A DNA stretch of 43,930 nt from an uncultured Clostridia bacterium (lineage in GTDB: Bacteria > Bacillota > Clostridia > Christensenellales > UBA1242). How positions within the stretch are numbered: position 1 is the stretch's first letter; each line of letters begins with the position of its first letter. The notes under the pieces are model-generated. The model saw only the letters and a list, made by a program, of their open reading frames with translations. It was not told the DNA's origin and did no database searches. This document shows, piece after piece, positions 1-8,271 of this stretch. The stretch is from the NCBI GenBank assembly GCA_944384375.1, contig CALWTE010000020.1, forward strand, positions 1 to 43,930, written 5' to 3'. Both the position numbers and the translations under genes were made by a program.

Positions 1-317
1 CACACCACAAAGCACGAATAACTAAATGTTCGCTTTGTGGTATCTCACACCAAAACGTATTCCACAATGTTAATTTAAAAGACGAGTAATTGAGCGTTTT
101 GGGACATCACACCACAAAGCACGAAAAACTAAAATGTTCGCTTTGTGGTATCTCACACCAAAACGTATTCCACAATGTTAATATAAAAGACGAGTAATTG
201 AGCGTTTTGGGACATCACACCACAAAGCACGAAAAACTAAAATGTTCGCTTTGTGGTATCTCAAACCAAAACGTATTCCACAATGTTAATTTAAAAGACG
301 AGTAATTGAGCGTTTTG
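1..317. repeat. Tandem array of ~107-bp units, each with two different hairpins
   Basis: Three near-identical units lie at 1-107, 108-215 and 216-317; the array may continue left of the window. Each unit holds two inverted repeats. Hairpin 1 pairs ACCACAAAGC-(AC)-GAA with TTCGCTTTGTGGT, a 13-bp stem with a two-base AC bulge on the 5' arm and a 10-11 nt loop. Hairpin 2 pairs CCAAAACG with CGTTTTGG around about 37 nt, with a possible inner CAAT/ATTG pairing. The 5' side of both hairpins carries TCACACCA (TCAAACCA before hairpin 2 of the third unit). The few differences between units fall in loops and linkers; the stems are invariant. No T-tract follows either stem, so these are not ordinary terminators. 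No ORF is visible and the function is unknown. Confidence 0.9.
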
Positions 318-400
318 AATATTAGACAACACATTAAATAAAATATAAGTATTAAAAAAATGGAAATGTTTTTTGCAAAATATTTTTCTTTTAATACTAA

Positions 401-436
401 AAAACACCTTCTAGTTTAAAATTAGAAGGTGTTTTT
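401..436. terminator. Bidirectional terminator between the repeat array and the YdjC-like gene
   Basis: AAAACACCTTCTA pairs with TAGAAGGTGTTTT around a short AT loop, with T runs on both strands. On the minus strand it ends the YdjC-like/rpsT transcripts. The rest of 318-459 is AT-rich and shows nothing else. Confidence 0.85.
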
Positions 437-459
437 TGTATCACATATAATGCTACTTA

Positions 460-1200
460 TTACAAATCTTTAAAACTGATTAAATCAATGCCGTCAAAGT
501 AGCCTTGTTCTTTTGCTTCTTTTAAAACGGCTATTTCATTTTCACGATATAAATAGTTTGTCTGTGTGCGGGTGTAATCGTCAATATAGCCTACGTGAGT
601 AAGTATTTCAAGAGTTATGTCTTTATCCCAAAACAAACTCTTTAATACATTAAATGTGCTTATATCCACTCCACTTCCATGAAAAGCAAAACTAAATTCG
701 TCAGTAGTTTTTAACCCCATTTGACGTGCTAAATCTCTTGCGTTTTCGTCCATAGAACGAACAGGCAATTTGTATTCTTGTGCTAATTCCAAATATGCTT
801 TCAAAATATTAGGGATTTCATTAAAGTAGTGATGGTGGTCTAGGTGAGTAGGCTTTAGCCCGCTTGCTAGGAATTTTTCAATTTGTGCTCGCAACTCTTT
901 CTTTGCGTCTAAATATTGAGTGTAGTATCCCAGCATACAAACATAGTGAAAAGTTCCATTTTCGTCAACTAGACTAGGTACTTCGCTTGCAGGTAAAACC
1001 GATTTGCCATAAGTTAAATTTAAGTGAATACCTACGTTATCTAATTTTAAGTCTTTGGCTAAATTAATTGCTTCGTCAGTGTAGGGGGTGTTCATCATCA
1101 TTGTAGTACTTGTAACTAAACCATTTTGCAAACACTCAACAATACCTTTATTTACACTTTGACTCAAACCAAAATCATCTGCATTCAAAATTAATTTCAT
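460..1200 (-). CDS. YdjC/ChbG-family carbohydrate deacetylase
   Basis: The 246-residue product fits the YdjC/ChbG family, metal-dependent enzymes that remove acetyl groups from oligosaccharides such as diacetylchitobiose. The N-terminal NADDFG motif (residues 6-11) carries the metal-binding Asp pair. GIHLNLT and THLDHHHY supply the His residues expected at the metal centre. Length is typical and there is no signal peptide, so a cytoplasmic enzyme is expected. The ATG is preceded by AGGAG at a normal distance. It lies downstream of rpsT on the same strand, behind rpsT's terminator, so it may depend on read-through; I see no clear promoter of its own. The substrate cannot be read from sequence, and no chitobiose PTS genes are nearby. 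Confidence 0.88.
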   Translation of the reverse strand: MKLILNADDFGLSQSVNKGIVECLQNGLVTSTTMMMNTPYTDEAINLAKDLKLDNVGIHLNLTYGKSVLPASEVPSLVDENGTFHYVCMLGYYTQYLDAKKELRAQIEKFLASGLKPTHLDHHHYFNEIPNILKAYLELAQEYKLPVRSMDENARDLARQMGLKTTDEFSFAFHGSGVDISTFNVLKSLFWDKDITLEILTHVGYIDDYTRTQTNYLYRENEIAVLKEAKEQGYFDGIDLISFKDL

Positions 1201-1223
1201 TATTTACTCCTATTTTTTAAATT

Positions 1224-1252
1224 AAAAAAGTCCCACAAGATTTGCGGGAGTT
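1224..1252 (-). terminator. rpsT terminator
   Basis: On the minus strand CCCGCAA-ATC-TTGTGGG (one G-U pair) is followed by ACTTTTTT. It lies between rpsT and the YdjC-like gene and would limit transcription of the latter. Confidence 0.75.
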
Positions 1253-1259
1253 TTCTGTC

Positions 1260-1535
1260 TTACTTTGCTGAATTTTTTGCATTATTCAATTCACGAGCAA
1301 GATTTGCTTTTTTGCGTGAAGCAGTGTTAATGTGGTAAACATTATCAAGTCTTGCACGGTCAATCAAACTAAATACGTTCTTTAAAATCTCTTCCGCTTG
1401 ACTTAATTCATTTGCCTTGATTGCTTCACGGAATTTACGAATTTCAGTTGCAATACGAGATTTCTTAGACTTATTAGCAACGCGTGCTGCTTCACTTGTG
1501 ATAATTCTCTTTTTCTGTGATTTTATATTTGCCAC
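1260..1535 (-). CDS. rpsT: 30S ribosomal protein S20
   Basis: The 91-residue, highly basic product begins MANIKSQKKRI and has the all-helical S20 composition, ending in a Lys/Asn-rich helix. S20 binds 16S rRNA early in 30S assembly. The start codon is GTG (1533-1535), preceded by AGGAG. A weak start codon for S20 recalls the UUG start of E. coli rpsT, where it contributes to autoregulation; whether that holds here is inference. It is transcribed divergently from gpr, as in Bacillus subtilis, and carries its own promoter and terminator. Confidence 0.96.
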   Translation of the reverse strand: MANIKSQKKRIITSEAARVANKSKKSRIATEIRKFREAIKANELSQAEEILKNVFSLIDRARLDNVYHINTASRKKANLARELNNAKNSAK

Positions 1536-1572
1536 TTTTGTACTCCTAAGAAAAAATTTTTGTTACTTATCT

Positions 1573-1601
1573 ATATTATCATAAATTTTTTTATTTTGCA
1601 A
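1573..1601 (-). promoter_or_regulatory. Sigma-A-type promoter for rpsT
   Basis: On the minus strand TTGCAA (1596-1601) and TAATAT (1573-1578) are separated by exactly 17 bp, about 40 bp before the GTG start. Confidence 0.65.
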
Positions 1602-1650
1602 GAGTTATTAAGTATTTTTTTGTAAATAATTCAAAAGTTAGGGGGTAAAT

Positions 1651-2466
1651 ATGATTTTTAGCGACTTGATAGATGAAAAAATTAGCGATAGTGCTGATTC
1701 TGGTGTTTTAGGTGAAGTATCTTATACTGGTAAGTATGGCTTAAAAGTTTTTGATATGAATTTAGAAGACGAACAGTTAGCAAGACGCTTAGGTAAAGAA
1801 AACGGCATTTATAAAACGGTTAATATTGACAAAATTATTCATACATCGCATTTAGCACGTGAATATCTAATAAATGTTTTGGTAGATGCAATTGAATTTT
1901 TTATAAAAGAAGTAGATAAAAAAGAGCCTAGCATTTTGGTGGTTGGTTTAGGTAACGCTTTTTTGCTTGCCGATAGTTTGGGTGCTAAAGTGGTTACAAA
2001 TTTACTCATTACTCACAACTTACCCAAAGATATAAAAAGGAGTCTAGGTGATTTATCAGCTCTTATTCCAGGTGTTAGTGGACTAAATGGAATTAGCACT
2101 TATAACATAGTAAAAAGTGTAGTAGATACAGAAAAACCTGATATTATAATTGCAATAGACGCCCTTACTGCAAAGAATTATGAAAGGCTAGGTTGTAGTT
2201 TTCAGTTTAGCAATACATCAGTAAGTCCAGGTGCGGGAGTGGGGAATGTAAATAGAAAGTTAAGTAAATACAATTTAGGTGTAGATGTTATTGCGGTGGG
2301 TGTTCCATTAATGATAAATGCTAAAAACTTTGCCGATTTGGCAGAATTGCCGAATTTGGTTGTTACTCCTAAAGAAATTGATATTTATGTAAACACATGT
2401 GCAAAAGTTTTAGCAAAAGCACTAAATATTGCTATTCATGGCAAAAAATATAAGTTTTTTATTTAA
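1651..2466 (+). CDS. gpr: Germination protease GPR (spore endopeptidase, family A25)
   Basis: GPR is a forespore aspartic-type protease that starts degradation of small acid-soluble spore proteins during germination. Family blocks visible are VVGLGN (residues ~97-102), VSALIPGVSGLNGIST, IIIAIDAL with Asp170, SPGAGVGN and DVIAVGVP. Asp108 and Asp170 fit the two family catalytic Asp positions. At 271 residues it is shorter than the roughly 320-370 residues usual in Bacillus. The start MIFSDLIDE lies where the TDLAxE self-cleavage motif normally sits, so there is little or no propeptide. GGGGG precedes the ATG. I could not identify a convincing sigma-G promoter in the short divergent region. murI follows after 42 bp; spoIIP, the usual Bacillus neighbour, is absent. 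Confidence 0.93.
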   Translation: MIFSDLIDEKISDSADSGVLGEVSYTGKYGLKVFDMNLEDEQLARRLGKENGIYKTVNIDKIIHTSHLAREYLINVLVDAIEFFIKEVDKKEPSILVVGLGNAFLLADSLGAKVVTNLLITHNLPKDIKRSLGDLSALIPGVSGLNGISTYNIVKSVVDTEKPDIIIAIDALTAKNYERLGCSFQFSNTSVSPGAGVGNVNRKLSKYNLGVDVIAVGVPLMINAKNFADLAELPNLVVTPKEIDIYVNTCAKVLAKALNIAIHGKKYKFFI

Positions 2467-2508
2467 AAGTAGTGAGCAAAAATTTTCGTGCAGTCATAAA
2501 TTACTACT

Positions 2509-3300
2509 ATGAAAAATCCAAAGCATAGTAAAAGTAAAGTTTTAATAATGGACTCTGGGGTCGGGGGATTAACTATATTAAACGAATCAATCAAACTCAA
2601 CCCTAATCTTGACTATTACTATTTTGCCGATTACAAGTCTTTGCCATACGGTACAAAAAGCCCTGCTGTAATTCGCAAAAGCCTTGTGAATAATTTAAAC
2701 TTATTGCAGGAGAAGTTTGACTTTGATGTATTAGTTTTAGGGTGTAATACTTTAACCGCTGTTGCTGTGGATTTTTTGAGACGTCTTTACCCTGATAAAA
2801 TAATAATAGGTACAGAACCAGCAATAAAAGTCGCAATTAATAATCAAAAGACTAATATTTTATTGCTAGCGACACCAAATACAATTAAATATAATAAATT
2901 AATAAATCAATGTAAGGAAGATAAAAATTTAAATTTACAATTAAAACCTATGGCAACCCTGGCTGATTTGATAGAGCATAATATAGGCAATTTAAGGGAA
3001 TTAAGGCCAGTAATTTATAAATTATTAGGCGATTATACAGGGTATATTGATAGTATAGTGCTAGGTTGCACGCACTATATATATTTAAGTAAAATGATAA
3101 GAGAATATTCTCAAGTACCCGTTTTTGATGGCAATTTTGGTGTAATAAAACAAATTCAAAAGAAAACCAATCCTAAGAAAAAGGCAGGCAAAGTTTACGT
3201 CTTGACTAATGACATTAAGAAAAACGACAACCTGCTAAAAGCATGGGAAATTTTGCAATCAGAGGGGGTGAGGGAATGTGCGGAATTGTTGGCTACGTAG
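2509..3300 (+). CDS. murI: Glutamate racemase
   Basis: It interconverts L- and D-glutamate for peptidoglycan synthesis in the cytoplasm. The N-terminal MDSGVGGLT block (Asp15), the first catalytic Cys in LGCNT (C79) and the second in LGCTHY (C187) are all present. At 263 residues the length is typical. I see no clear Shine-Dalgarno site before the ATG at 2509, and the next in-frame ATG (2548) would leave too little before DSGVGG, so 2509 is kept. It probably sits in a gpr-murI-glmS transcript. Its last 25 bp overlap the start of glmS in another frame, suggesting translational coupling of two wall-precursor enzymes. Confidence 0.95.
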   Translation: MKNPKHSKSKVLIMDSGVGGLTILNESIKLNPNLDYYYFADYKSLPYGTKSPAVIRKSLVNNLNLLQEKFDFDVLVLGCNTLTAVAVDFLRRLYPDKIIIGTEPAIKVAINNQKTNILLLATPNTIKYNKLINQCKEDKNLNLQLKPMATLADLIEHNIGNLRELRPVIYKLLGDYTGYIDSIVLGCTHYIYLSKMIREYSQVPVFDGNFGVIKQIQKKTNPKKKAGKVYVLTNDIKKNDNLLKAWEILQSEGVRECAELLAT

Positions 3301-5138
3301 GAGAAAAATTAGGCTTGCCGATTGTAATTGATTGCTTAACTAGACTTGAATATCGCGGATATGATTCATCAGGTGTAGCATATGTAGATAACGAAGATTT
3401 AGTGGTAAAAAAACAGTTGGGTAAATTAAATAATTTAAGTAGTAATCTAAAAAATAAGATTATTCCAGCATCTTGTGCAATAGGTCATACAAGGTGGGCG
3501 ACTCATGGTGAACCAAGTATTCAAAACGCACACCCGCAACAAGACGAGAATAAACTTTTGGCTCTCGTACATAATGGAATTATAGAAAATTTTAATAATC
3601 ATAAACAAAAATTAATCGGTAAGGGTGTAAAATTTACGTCGCAAACCGACACAGAAGTGATAGCACAACTTTTAGGGCGCGAATTACAAAAAGTGCTTAA
3701 TACTGGTGACAACTATTCGCAAAATAAAATGCATAGTACTATGCATAGTACTTCAAGTTTAACTAAAAAACAAGTTTTGCGAGCCATACATAATGTAATA
3801 AATTCTCTTGATGGTGCATTCGCTTTTGCTGTGGTTGTAAAAGGAATGGACGACTGTATATTTTTTGCAAAATTTAAGAGTCCACTTATTCTAGGCAAGG
3901 GAATAGATGAAAACTTTTTGTCCAGTGATGCGACTGCAATTTTGCCTTATACTAATAAAATTTATTCGCTTATGGACGGAGAATTTGGGTATATTGATAA
4001 AAAGAAAATTGAAGTTTTTAATAGTTCATTTAAACCTGTCAAGGTTAAATTTGAAAGCTTACAAATTGAACCAGAACAAATAATGCTGGGTGATTATCAA
4101 CACTTTATGCATAAAGAAATTGAGCAGGGTGCCGAAAGCGTAATAAATACTTTGGATAGATTATCTAGCGAATTGCAAAATTTACCTAATGGAATATTTT
4201 TGAATGATTTTAATTTGCATATAGTCGCTTGTGGTACAGCTCTGCATGCAGGTAGAGTGGGTAAATATATTATAGAGAATCAGTTAAGAATTCCCGTCAA
4301 CGTAGATTATGCTAGCGAATTTAGATATAAAAATCCCATACTAGATAATAAAAGTGTTTGCCTTTTTATTAGCCAAAGTGGAGAGACGGCGGATACTTTA
4401 AGCAGTCTAGAATTAGCCAAGCAAAAGGGTGCTGTAACCATTGCTATAACAAATGTGCCAGCTAGCAGAATTGAAAAAATTGCAGACTATTGCATTCACA
4501 CTAGTGCTGGCCCTGAAATAGCGGTCGCGTCTACAAAGGCGTATTTAGCACAATTAGCAGCACTATATGCTTTTGCGGAACACATAGCGAAACTACGTGG
4601 AATAGAAATAAGTTTCTCAATTAAAAAAATAAAAACTGAAGTAATGCGGTTTAGTAAGTTTACATATAGAGACAAGTTAGGCGATATAGTAAAAGACATA
4701 AAAGAGCAAGAAAGCGTGTATTTTGTTGGGAGGGGTTTAGATTACATATTAGCATTAGAGAGCGCATTAAAACTAAAAGAAATTTCATATATTCACTGTG
4801 AAGCATTTCCACTCGGTGAATTAAAACACGGGTCACTGGCTTTAATTAATAGGGAAAGTGTAGTAATCGCAATACTTACACAAAAAGATTTAATAGAAAA
4901 AACTTTAAACGGTATTCACGAACTAAATAGCCGTGGCGCAAAAATTATTTTGTTTAGTCCGTTTGAAGAATTAAAAGACAATGTTTATAAATTTATAAAA
5001 ACACCTTTGGTAGATGATTGTTTGAGCCCATTTGTCGTGATTAAGCCTTTGCAAATTTTGGCTTACCTTACGTCACTTAGTAAAGGTTTGGACCCTGATA
5101 AACCTAGGAATTTAGCGAAATCTGTAACAGTTGAGTAA
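3276..5138 (+). CDS. glmS: Glutamine--fructose-6-phosphate aminotransferase (isomerizing)
   Basis: GlmS makes glucosamine-6-phosphate from fructose-6-phosphate and glutamine, the first step to UDP-GlcNAc. The ATG at 3276 follows GAGGGGGTGAGGG and places Cys at position 2, the glutaminase nucleophile after Met removal (MCGIVGYVG). The glutaminase domain shows GHTRWATHG, NAHP, HNGIIENF and TDTEV. Two SIS domains follow (ACGTALHAG, SQSGETADTL, AGPEIAVASTKA, then ALKLKEISYIHCEAF). The C-terminus DKPRNLAKSVTVE is canonical. At 620 residues it is longer than the usual ~600: residues ~145-165 form an extra loop that includes a tandem MHST repeat encoded by a palindromic DNA repeat. No glmS ribozyme can precede it, because its start overlaps murI. 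Confidence 0.97.
   Translation: MCGIVGYVGEKLGLPIVIDCLTRLEYRGYDSSGVAYVDNEDLVVKKQLGKLNNLSSNLKNKIIPASCAIGHTRWATHGEPSIQNAHPQQDENKLLALVHNGIIENFNNHKQKLIGKGVKFTSQTDTEVIAQLLGRELQKVLNTGDNYSQNKMHSTMHSTSSLTKKQVLRAIHNVINSLDGAFAFAVVVKGMDDCIFFAKFKSPLILGKGIDENFLSSDATAILPYTNKIYSLMDGEFGYIDKKKIEVFNSSFKPVKVKFESLQIEPEQIMLGDYQHFMHKEIEQGAESVINTLDRLSSELQNLPNGIFLNDFNLHIVACGTALHAGRVGKYIIENQLRIPVNVDYASEFRYKNPILDNKSVCLFISQSGETADTLSSLELAKQKGAVTIAITNVPASRIEKIADYCIHTSAGPEIAVASTKAYLAQLAALYAFAEHIAKLRGIEISFSIKKIKTEVMRFSKFTYRDKLGDIVKDIKEQESVYFVGRGLDYILALESALKLKEISYIHCEAFPLGELKHGSLALINRESVVIAILTQKDLIEKTLNGIHELNSRGAKIILFSPFEELKDNVYKFIKTPLVDDCLSPFVVIKPLQILAYLTSLSKGLDPDKPRNLAKSVTVE
3729..3752. repeat. Tandem 12-bp palindromic repeat inside glmS
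   Basis: ATGCATAGTACT occurs twice head to tail (3729-3740, 3741-3752), and 3735-3752 is a perfect 18-bp palindrome, AGTACTATGCATAGTACT. It is in frame and encodes MHSTMHST within a loop of the glutaminase domain that appears to be an insertion. The same 12-mer occurs once more, at 37189-37200. Confidence 0.85.
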
Positions 5139-5144
5139 TTAGAG

Positions 5145-5172
5145 AAATCAACAAAAAATTGTTGATTTTTTT
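5145..5172 (+). terminator. glmS terminator
   Basis: AAATCAACAA pairs with TTGTTGATTT and is followed by a T run. The 3' arm overlaps the -35 region of the lon promoter. Confidence 0.8.
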
Positions 5173-5190
5173 CTTTGTATAATGTATAAT
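5162..5190 (+). promoter_or_regulatory. Sigma-A-type promoter for lon
   Basis: TTGATT (5162-5167), a 17-bp spacer and TATAAT (5185-5190) lie about 38 bp before the lon start. A second TATAAT is at 5178-5183. No CtsR or HrcA heat-shock operator is recognisable. Confidence 0.65.
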
Positions 5191-5228
5191 AAATTACTAT
5201 TAATTTTTTAGGAGACTTAGAAGTAAAA

Positions 5229-7676
5229 ATGCAAAACAATCAAGATTTTAAAAATGCTCAAAATAATGAAAATGTTGTAGAAACTAAAGCGGTTAAAGTT
5301 GATGTTAGTTTAGACGATACAGTAAAAACTAACAAAAAATATTATGCTTTGTATTTATCTAACATTGTAGGAGTCCCAGGTGTGAATCTAACTTGCGATG
5401 TGCAGAACGAGAGAGAAGCTTATAGCATAAAAAAAGCTTTTGATGCAGGCACACCGATAGTGCTAGTTGCTAGTAAAAAGACAGATGGTAGCGACGTGCA
5501 GATTGAAGACTTTTATGATATAGGTTGTTTGGCTTTTATCAAAAAAGTTAGTAATCAAGCAGACACCCTAAAAGTTATGGTAACTGGTGAACGTCGTGTA
5601 AAAATAACCAAGTTTGAAAATGCAACCAGTTTGACAGTTGAAGTAGACGAAGTTGCCGAACTCAATACAGACAGTGCTTATACTTTGAGTTTGGTAAATG
5701 ATATTAAATCAACTCTAGCAAAACTTGCGAACGAGCGAATTTTGCCAGTATCCTTGCGTTCTAGTTTATTTAATGTTGAATTGACGCCTTCGGAATTTGC
5801 TGATTCATTAGTGCATTTGCTTGCTAAAAACGACGTAGCACAACAGGGCGAATTGCTTAATGAATTAGACGTTGAGAAACGTCTTGAAATGTTACTCGGT
5901 ATGGCTAAAAAATTCATTCAAGAACTTGAAATAAGAAAGGAAATTGATGACAAAGTAAATAGTAATATTCAAAAGACGCAAAAAGAGATTTACTTGCGTG
6001 AACAATTGAATGTTATTAGCAAAGAATTAAATGGCGAAGCGGACGAGAACGAAGAATTTAGGAAAAAAGTCAAAGAATTAGGTATGCCTAAAGATTCGGA
6101 AGAAAAAGTTCTAAAAGAAATCAACCGTATGTCAAAACTTCCTTTTGGTTCGCCAGAACTAGGTTACATTCGTAACTTTATTGAAACTGTTATTGAATTG
6201 CCATGGTCAAAGAGAACGAAAGACAACATAGACATTGAAAAAGCAAGACAAATTTTAAATAACGAACACTACGCTTTGGACGAGGTTAAAGAAAGAATTT
6301 TAGAGACTTTGGCTGTTATTAAATTAACTAAAAAAGTAAACGCACAAATCATTTGTTTAGTAGGCCCACCAGGAGTGGGTAAGACTTCTATTGCAAAATC
6401 AATCGCAAATGCAATGGGGCGTGAGTACGTTCAGGTTAGTCTCGGTGGTGTAAATGACGAAAGTGTAATTAGGGGGCACCGTAGGACATATGTAGGCGCT
6501 ATGAGTGGTAGAATTTTAGCAGGTATGAAACAGGCTGGCACAATTAACCCAGTATTCTTGCTAGACGAAATTGATAAAATGACGGCCGATGCTAGGGGCG
6601 ACCCTGCTAGTGCACTCCTTGAAGTGCTTGACCCAGCACAAAACGACCACTTTAAAGATAGTTTCCTTGAATTGCCTTATGATTTGAGTCAAGTAATGTT
6701 TATACTGACAGCAAATGACGAAAGTAAAATTCCTTATGCATTGCATGACCGTATGGAAATCATTCATTTGCGCGCTTATACTGAATTTGAAAAAATTGAA
6801 ATTGCAAAGAAATATCTACTTCCTAAGCAAGAAAAACTTGCAGGTATTCCAGAAGGTACTGTAAAATTGAGCGATGATTTATTACGTGTCATAATTAATG
6901 AATACACTTTTGAAGGTGGTGTGCGTGAATTAGAGCGTAAAATTGCTACTATTTGCAGAAAATATGCTACCTTTATAGTTGAAAGTAAAAAGTTTAAAGA
7001 CGTTGCTTTGGATAACATAGAAGACTACTTAGGCAAAGATAGATATCCTATGCTAGATATTTATAAAGCAGGTAAAGTAGGAGAGATTGTTGGTTTAAGT
7101 GTCTATGGTGATATAGTAGGTAAAGTGCTACTTATTGAATCAGTATTAGTGCCAGGCAAGGCGGAAATTGTCCTTACAGGTAAACCGGGTAAAGCAATGA
7201 AGGAATCAGCCGAGCAGGTTTACACACTTGTTAGGTCTAGAGCAAAAGACTGGGGAATTAGCAAGAAAGTTTTAAAGAACAATACAATTCACGTTCACAT
7301 TCCGCAAACTAATGGTGTGGAAGGGCCTAGTGCAGGTACAGCAATGACTACTGCAGTGGTTTCTGCACTTACGGGCATTCCTACAAGGGCAAGTGTAGCA
7401 ATGACGGGTGAAATCAGTATTCGTGGTAAGGTTTTACCTATTGGTGGCGTAAGAGACAAGTTAATTGCAGCCGATAGAGCGGGTATTAAATTGTGTATTA
7501 TTCCTAAAGACAATGAAAAAGACTTGTACAATGTTCCGCAAGAAGTAAAAGACAGAATGGAAATTAAAACTGTATCTACTATTAATGAAGTTCTTGCTCT
7601 AGCACTCCAAACTATGCCAGCATCAAAAAATGATGATGACGATAACGAAGACGATGACGAAAAGGACGAAGATTAA
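5229..7676 (+). CDS. lon: ATP-dependent protease Lon (LonA)
   Basis: Lon is a hexameric AAA+ serine protease that degrades misfolded and regulatory proteins in the cytoplasm. In order it shows the N-terminal substrate-binding LON domain (residues ~35-230), a helical segment, Walker A GPPGVGKT (379-386), Walker B LLDEID (Asp446), and the protease domain with catalytic Ser701 in EGPSAGTA and Lys744 in GGVRDKL. The 43-residue Ser-Lys spacing matches the family. The 815-residue length is typical, with a short Asn-rich N-terminal extension and an acidic Asp/Glu tail after residue ~800. AGGAG precedes the ATG. engB follows three bases after the stop, as in Bacillus. Confidence 0.97.
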   Translation: MQNNQDFKNAQNNENVVETKAVKVDVSLDDTVKTNKKYYALYLSNIVGVPGVNLTCDVQNEREAYSIKKAFDAGTPIVLVASKKTDGSDVQIEDFYDIGCLAFIKKVSNQADTLKVMVTGERRVKITKFENATSLTVEVDEVAELNTDSAYTLSLVNDIKSTLAKLANERILPVSLRSSLFNVELTPSEFADSLVHLLAKNDVAQQGELLNELDVEKRLEMLLGMAKKFIQELEIRKEIDDKVNSNIQKTQKEIYLREQLNVISKELNGEADENEEFRKKVKELGMPKDSEEKVLKEINRMSKLPFGSPELGYIRNFIETVIELPWSKRTKDNIDIEKARQILNNEHYALDEVKERILETLAVIKLTKKVNAQIICLVGPPGVGKTSIAKSIANAMGREYVQVSLGGVNDESVIRGHRRTYVGAMSGRILAGMKQAGTINPVFLLDEIDKMTADARGDPASALLEVLDPAQNDHFKDSFLELPYDLSQVMFILTANDESKIPYALHDRMEIIHLRAYTEFEKIEIAKKYLLPKQEKLAGIPEGTVKLSDDLLRVIINEYTFEGGVRELERKIATICRKYATFIVESKKFKDVALDNIEDYLGKDRYPMLDIYKAGKVGEIVGLSVYGDIVGKVLLIESVLVPGKAEIVLTGKPGKAMKESAEQVYTLVRSRAKDWGISKKVLKNNTIHVHIPQTNGVEGPSAGTAMTTAVVSALTGIPTRASVAMTGEISIRGKVLPIGGVRDKLIAADRAGIKLCIIPKDNEKDLYNVPQEVKDRMEIKTVSTINEVLALALQTMPASKNDDDDNEDDDEKDED

Positions 7677-7679
7677 TTT

Positions 7680-8261
7680 ATGATTATAAAATCGGCAGAT
7701 TTTATTAAGAGTATTGCCAGTTCCGGCGCTTTGTACGATTTACAGTTGCCGGAATTTGCTTTTGTGGGGCGTAGTAATGTGGGTAAGTCTAGCCTAATTA
7801 ATAGCCTTACTAACCGCAAAAAACTAGCCAAAGCCAGTAGTACACCAGGCAGAACAAGGTTAATAAATTTATTTTTGATAAATAAATCATTCTATTTTGT
7901 TGACTTACCTGGTTACGGCTTTGCAAAGGCAAGTAAGCAGGAGCAAGCCAGTTGGCAAGAGTTAATTGGCGCTTACTTAGAGAATAGTAGTAATTTAAAG
8001 CGAGTTTTTGTTTTGGTAGATATTAGGCATACACCTACAGATAAGGACTTACTTATGTTAAATTATTTGTATCAGTATAATATTCCATTTAACATTGTCG
8101 CGACCAAGGCAGACAAACTTTCTAAGTCTCAAATTAACAAGCAAGTTTTAAATATTGCAAATACCTTAAATGTTGGCTTTAATGATATTATTGTATCTAG
8201 TGCCATTGATAAAAAAGGTAATGATAAAATTTTAGAAATTATAGAAAATTTATTAAAGTAG
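7680..8261 (+). CDS. engB: Ribosome biogenesis GTPase EngB/YsxC
   Basis: This essential GTPase assists assembly of the 50S subunit. At 193 residues it has normal length, with G1 GRSNVGKSS (residues 30-38), the switch-I Thr in SSTPGRTR, G3 DLPGYG and G4 TKAD. The ATG lies three bases after the lon stop. Its likely ribosome site, AAGGACG, is inside the lon 3' end, so translation is probably coupled to lon. Confidence 0.96.
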   Translation: MIIKSADFIKSIASSGALYDLQLPEFAFVGRSNVGKSSLINSLTNRKKLAKASSTPGRTRLINLFLINKSFYFVDLPGYGFAKASKQEQASWQELIGAYLENSSNLKRVFVLVDIRHTPTDKDLLMLNYLYQYNIPFNIVATKADKLSKSQINKQVLNIANTLNVGFNDIIVSSAIDKKGNDKILEIIENLLK

Positions 8262-8271
8262 AGTATAAAAT

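Noticed and set aside
1..317. CRISPR array or integron attC array
   Set aside because: The whole unit repeats, including the parts that would be spacers, and the stems lack the attC core (GTTRRRY). No cas or integrase gene is seen.
3240..3276. glmS ribozyme upstream of glmS
   Set aside because: The glmS start overlaps the murI coding end by 25 bp, leaving no leader; the conserved ribozyme core is not visible.
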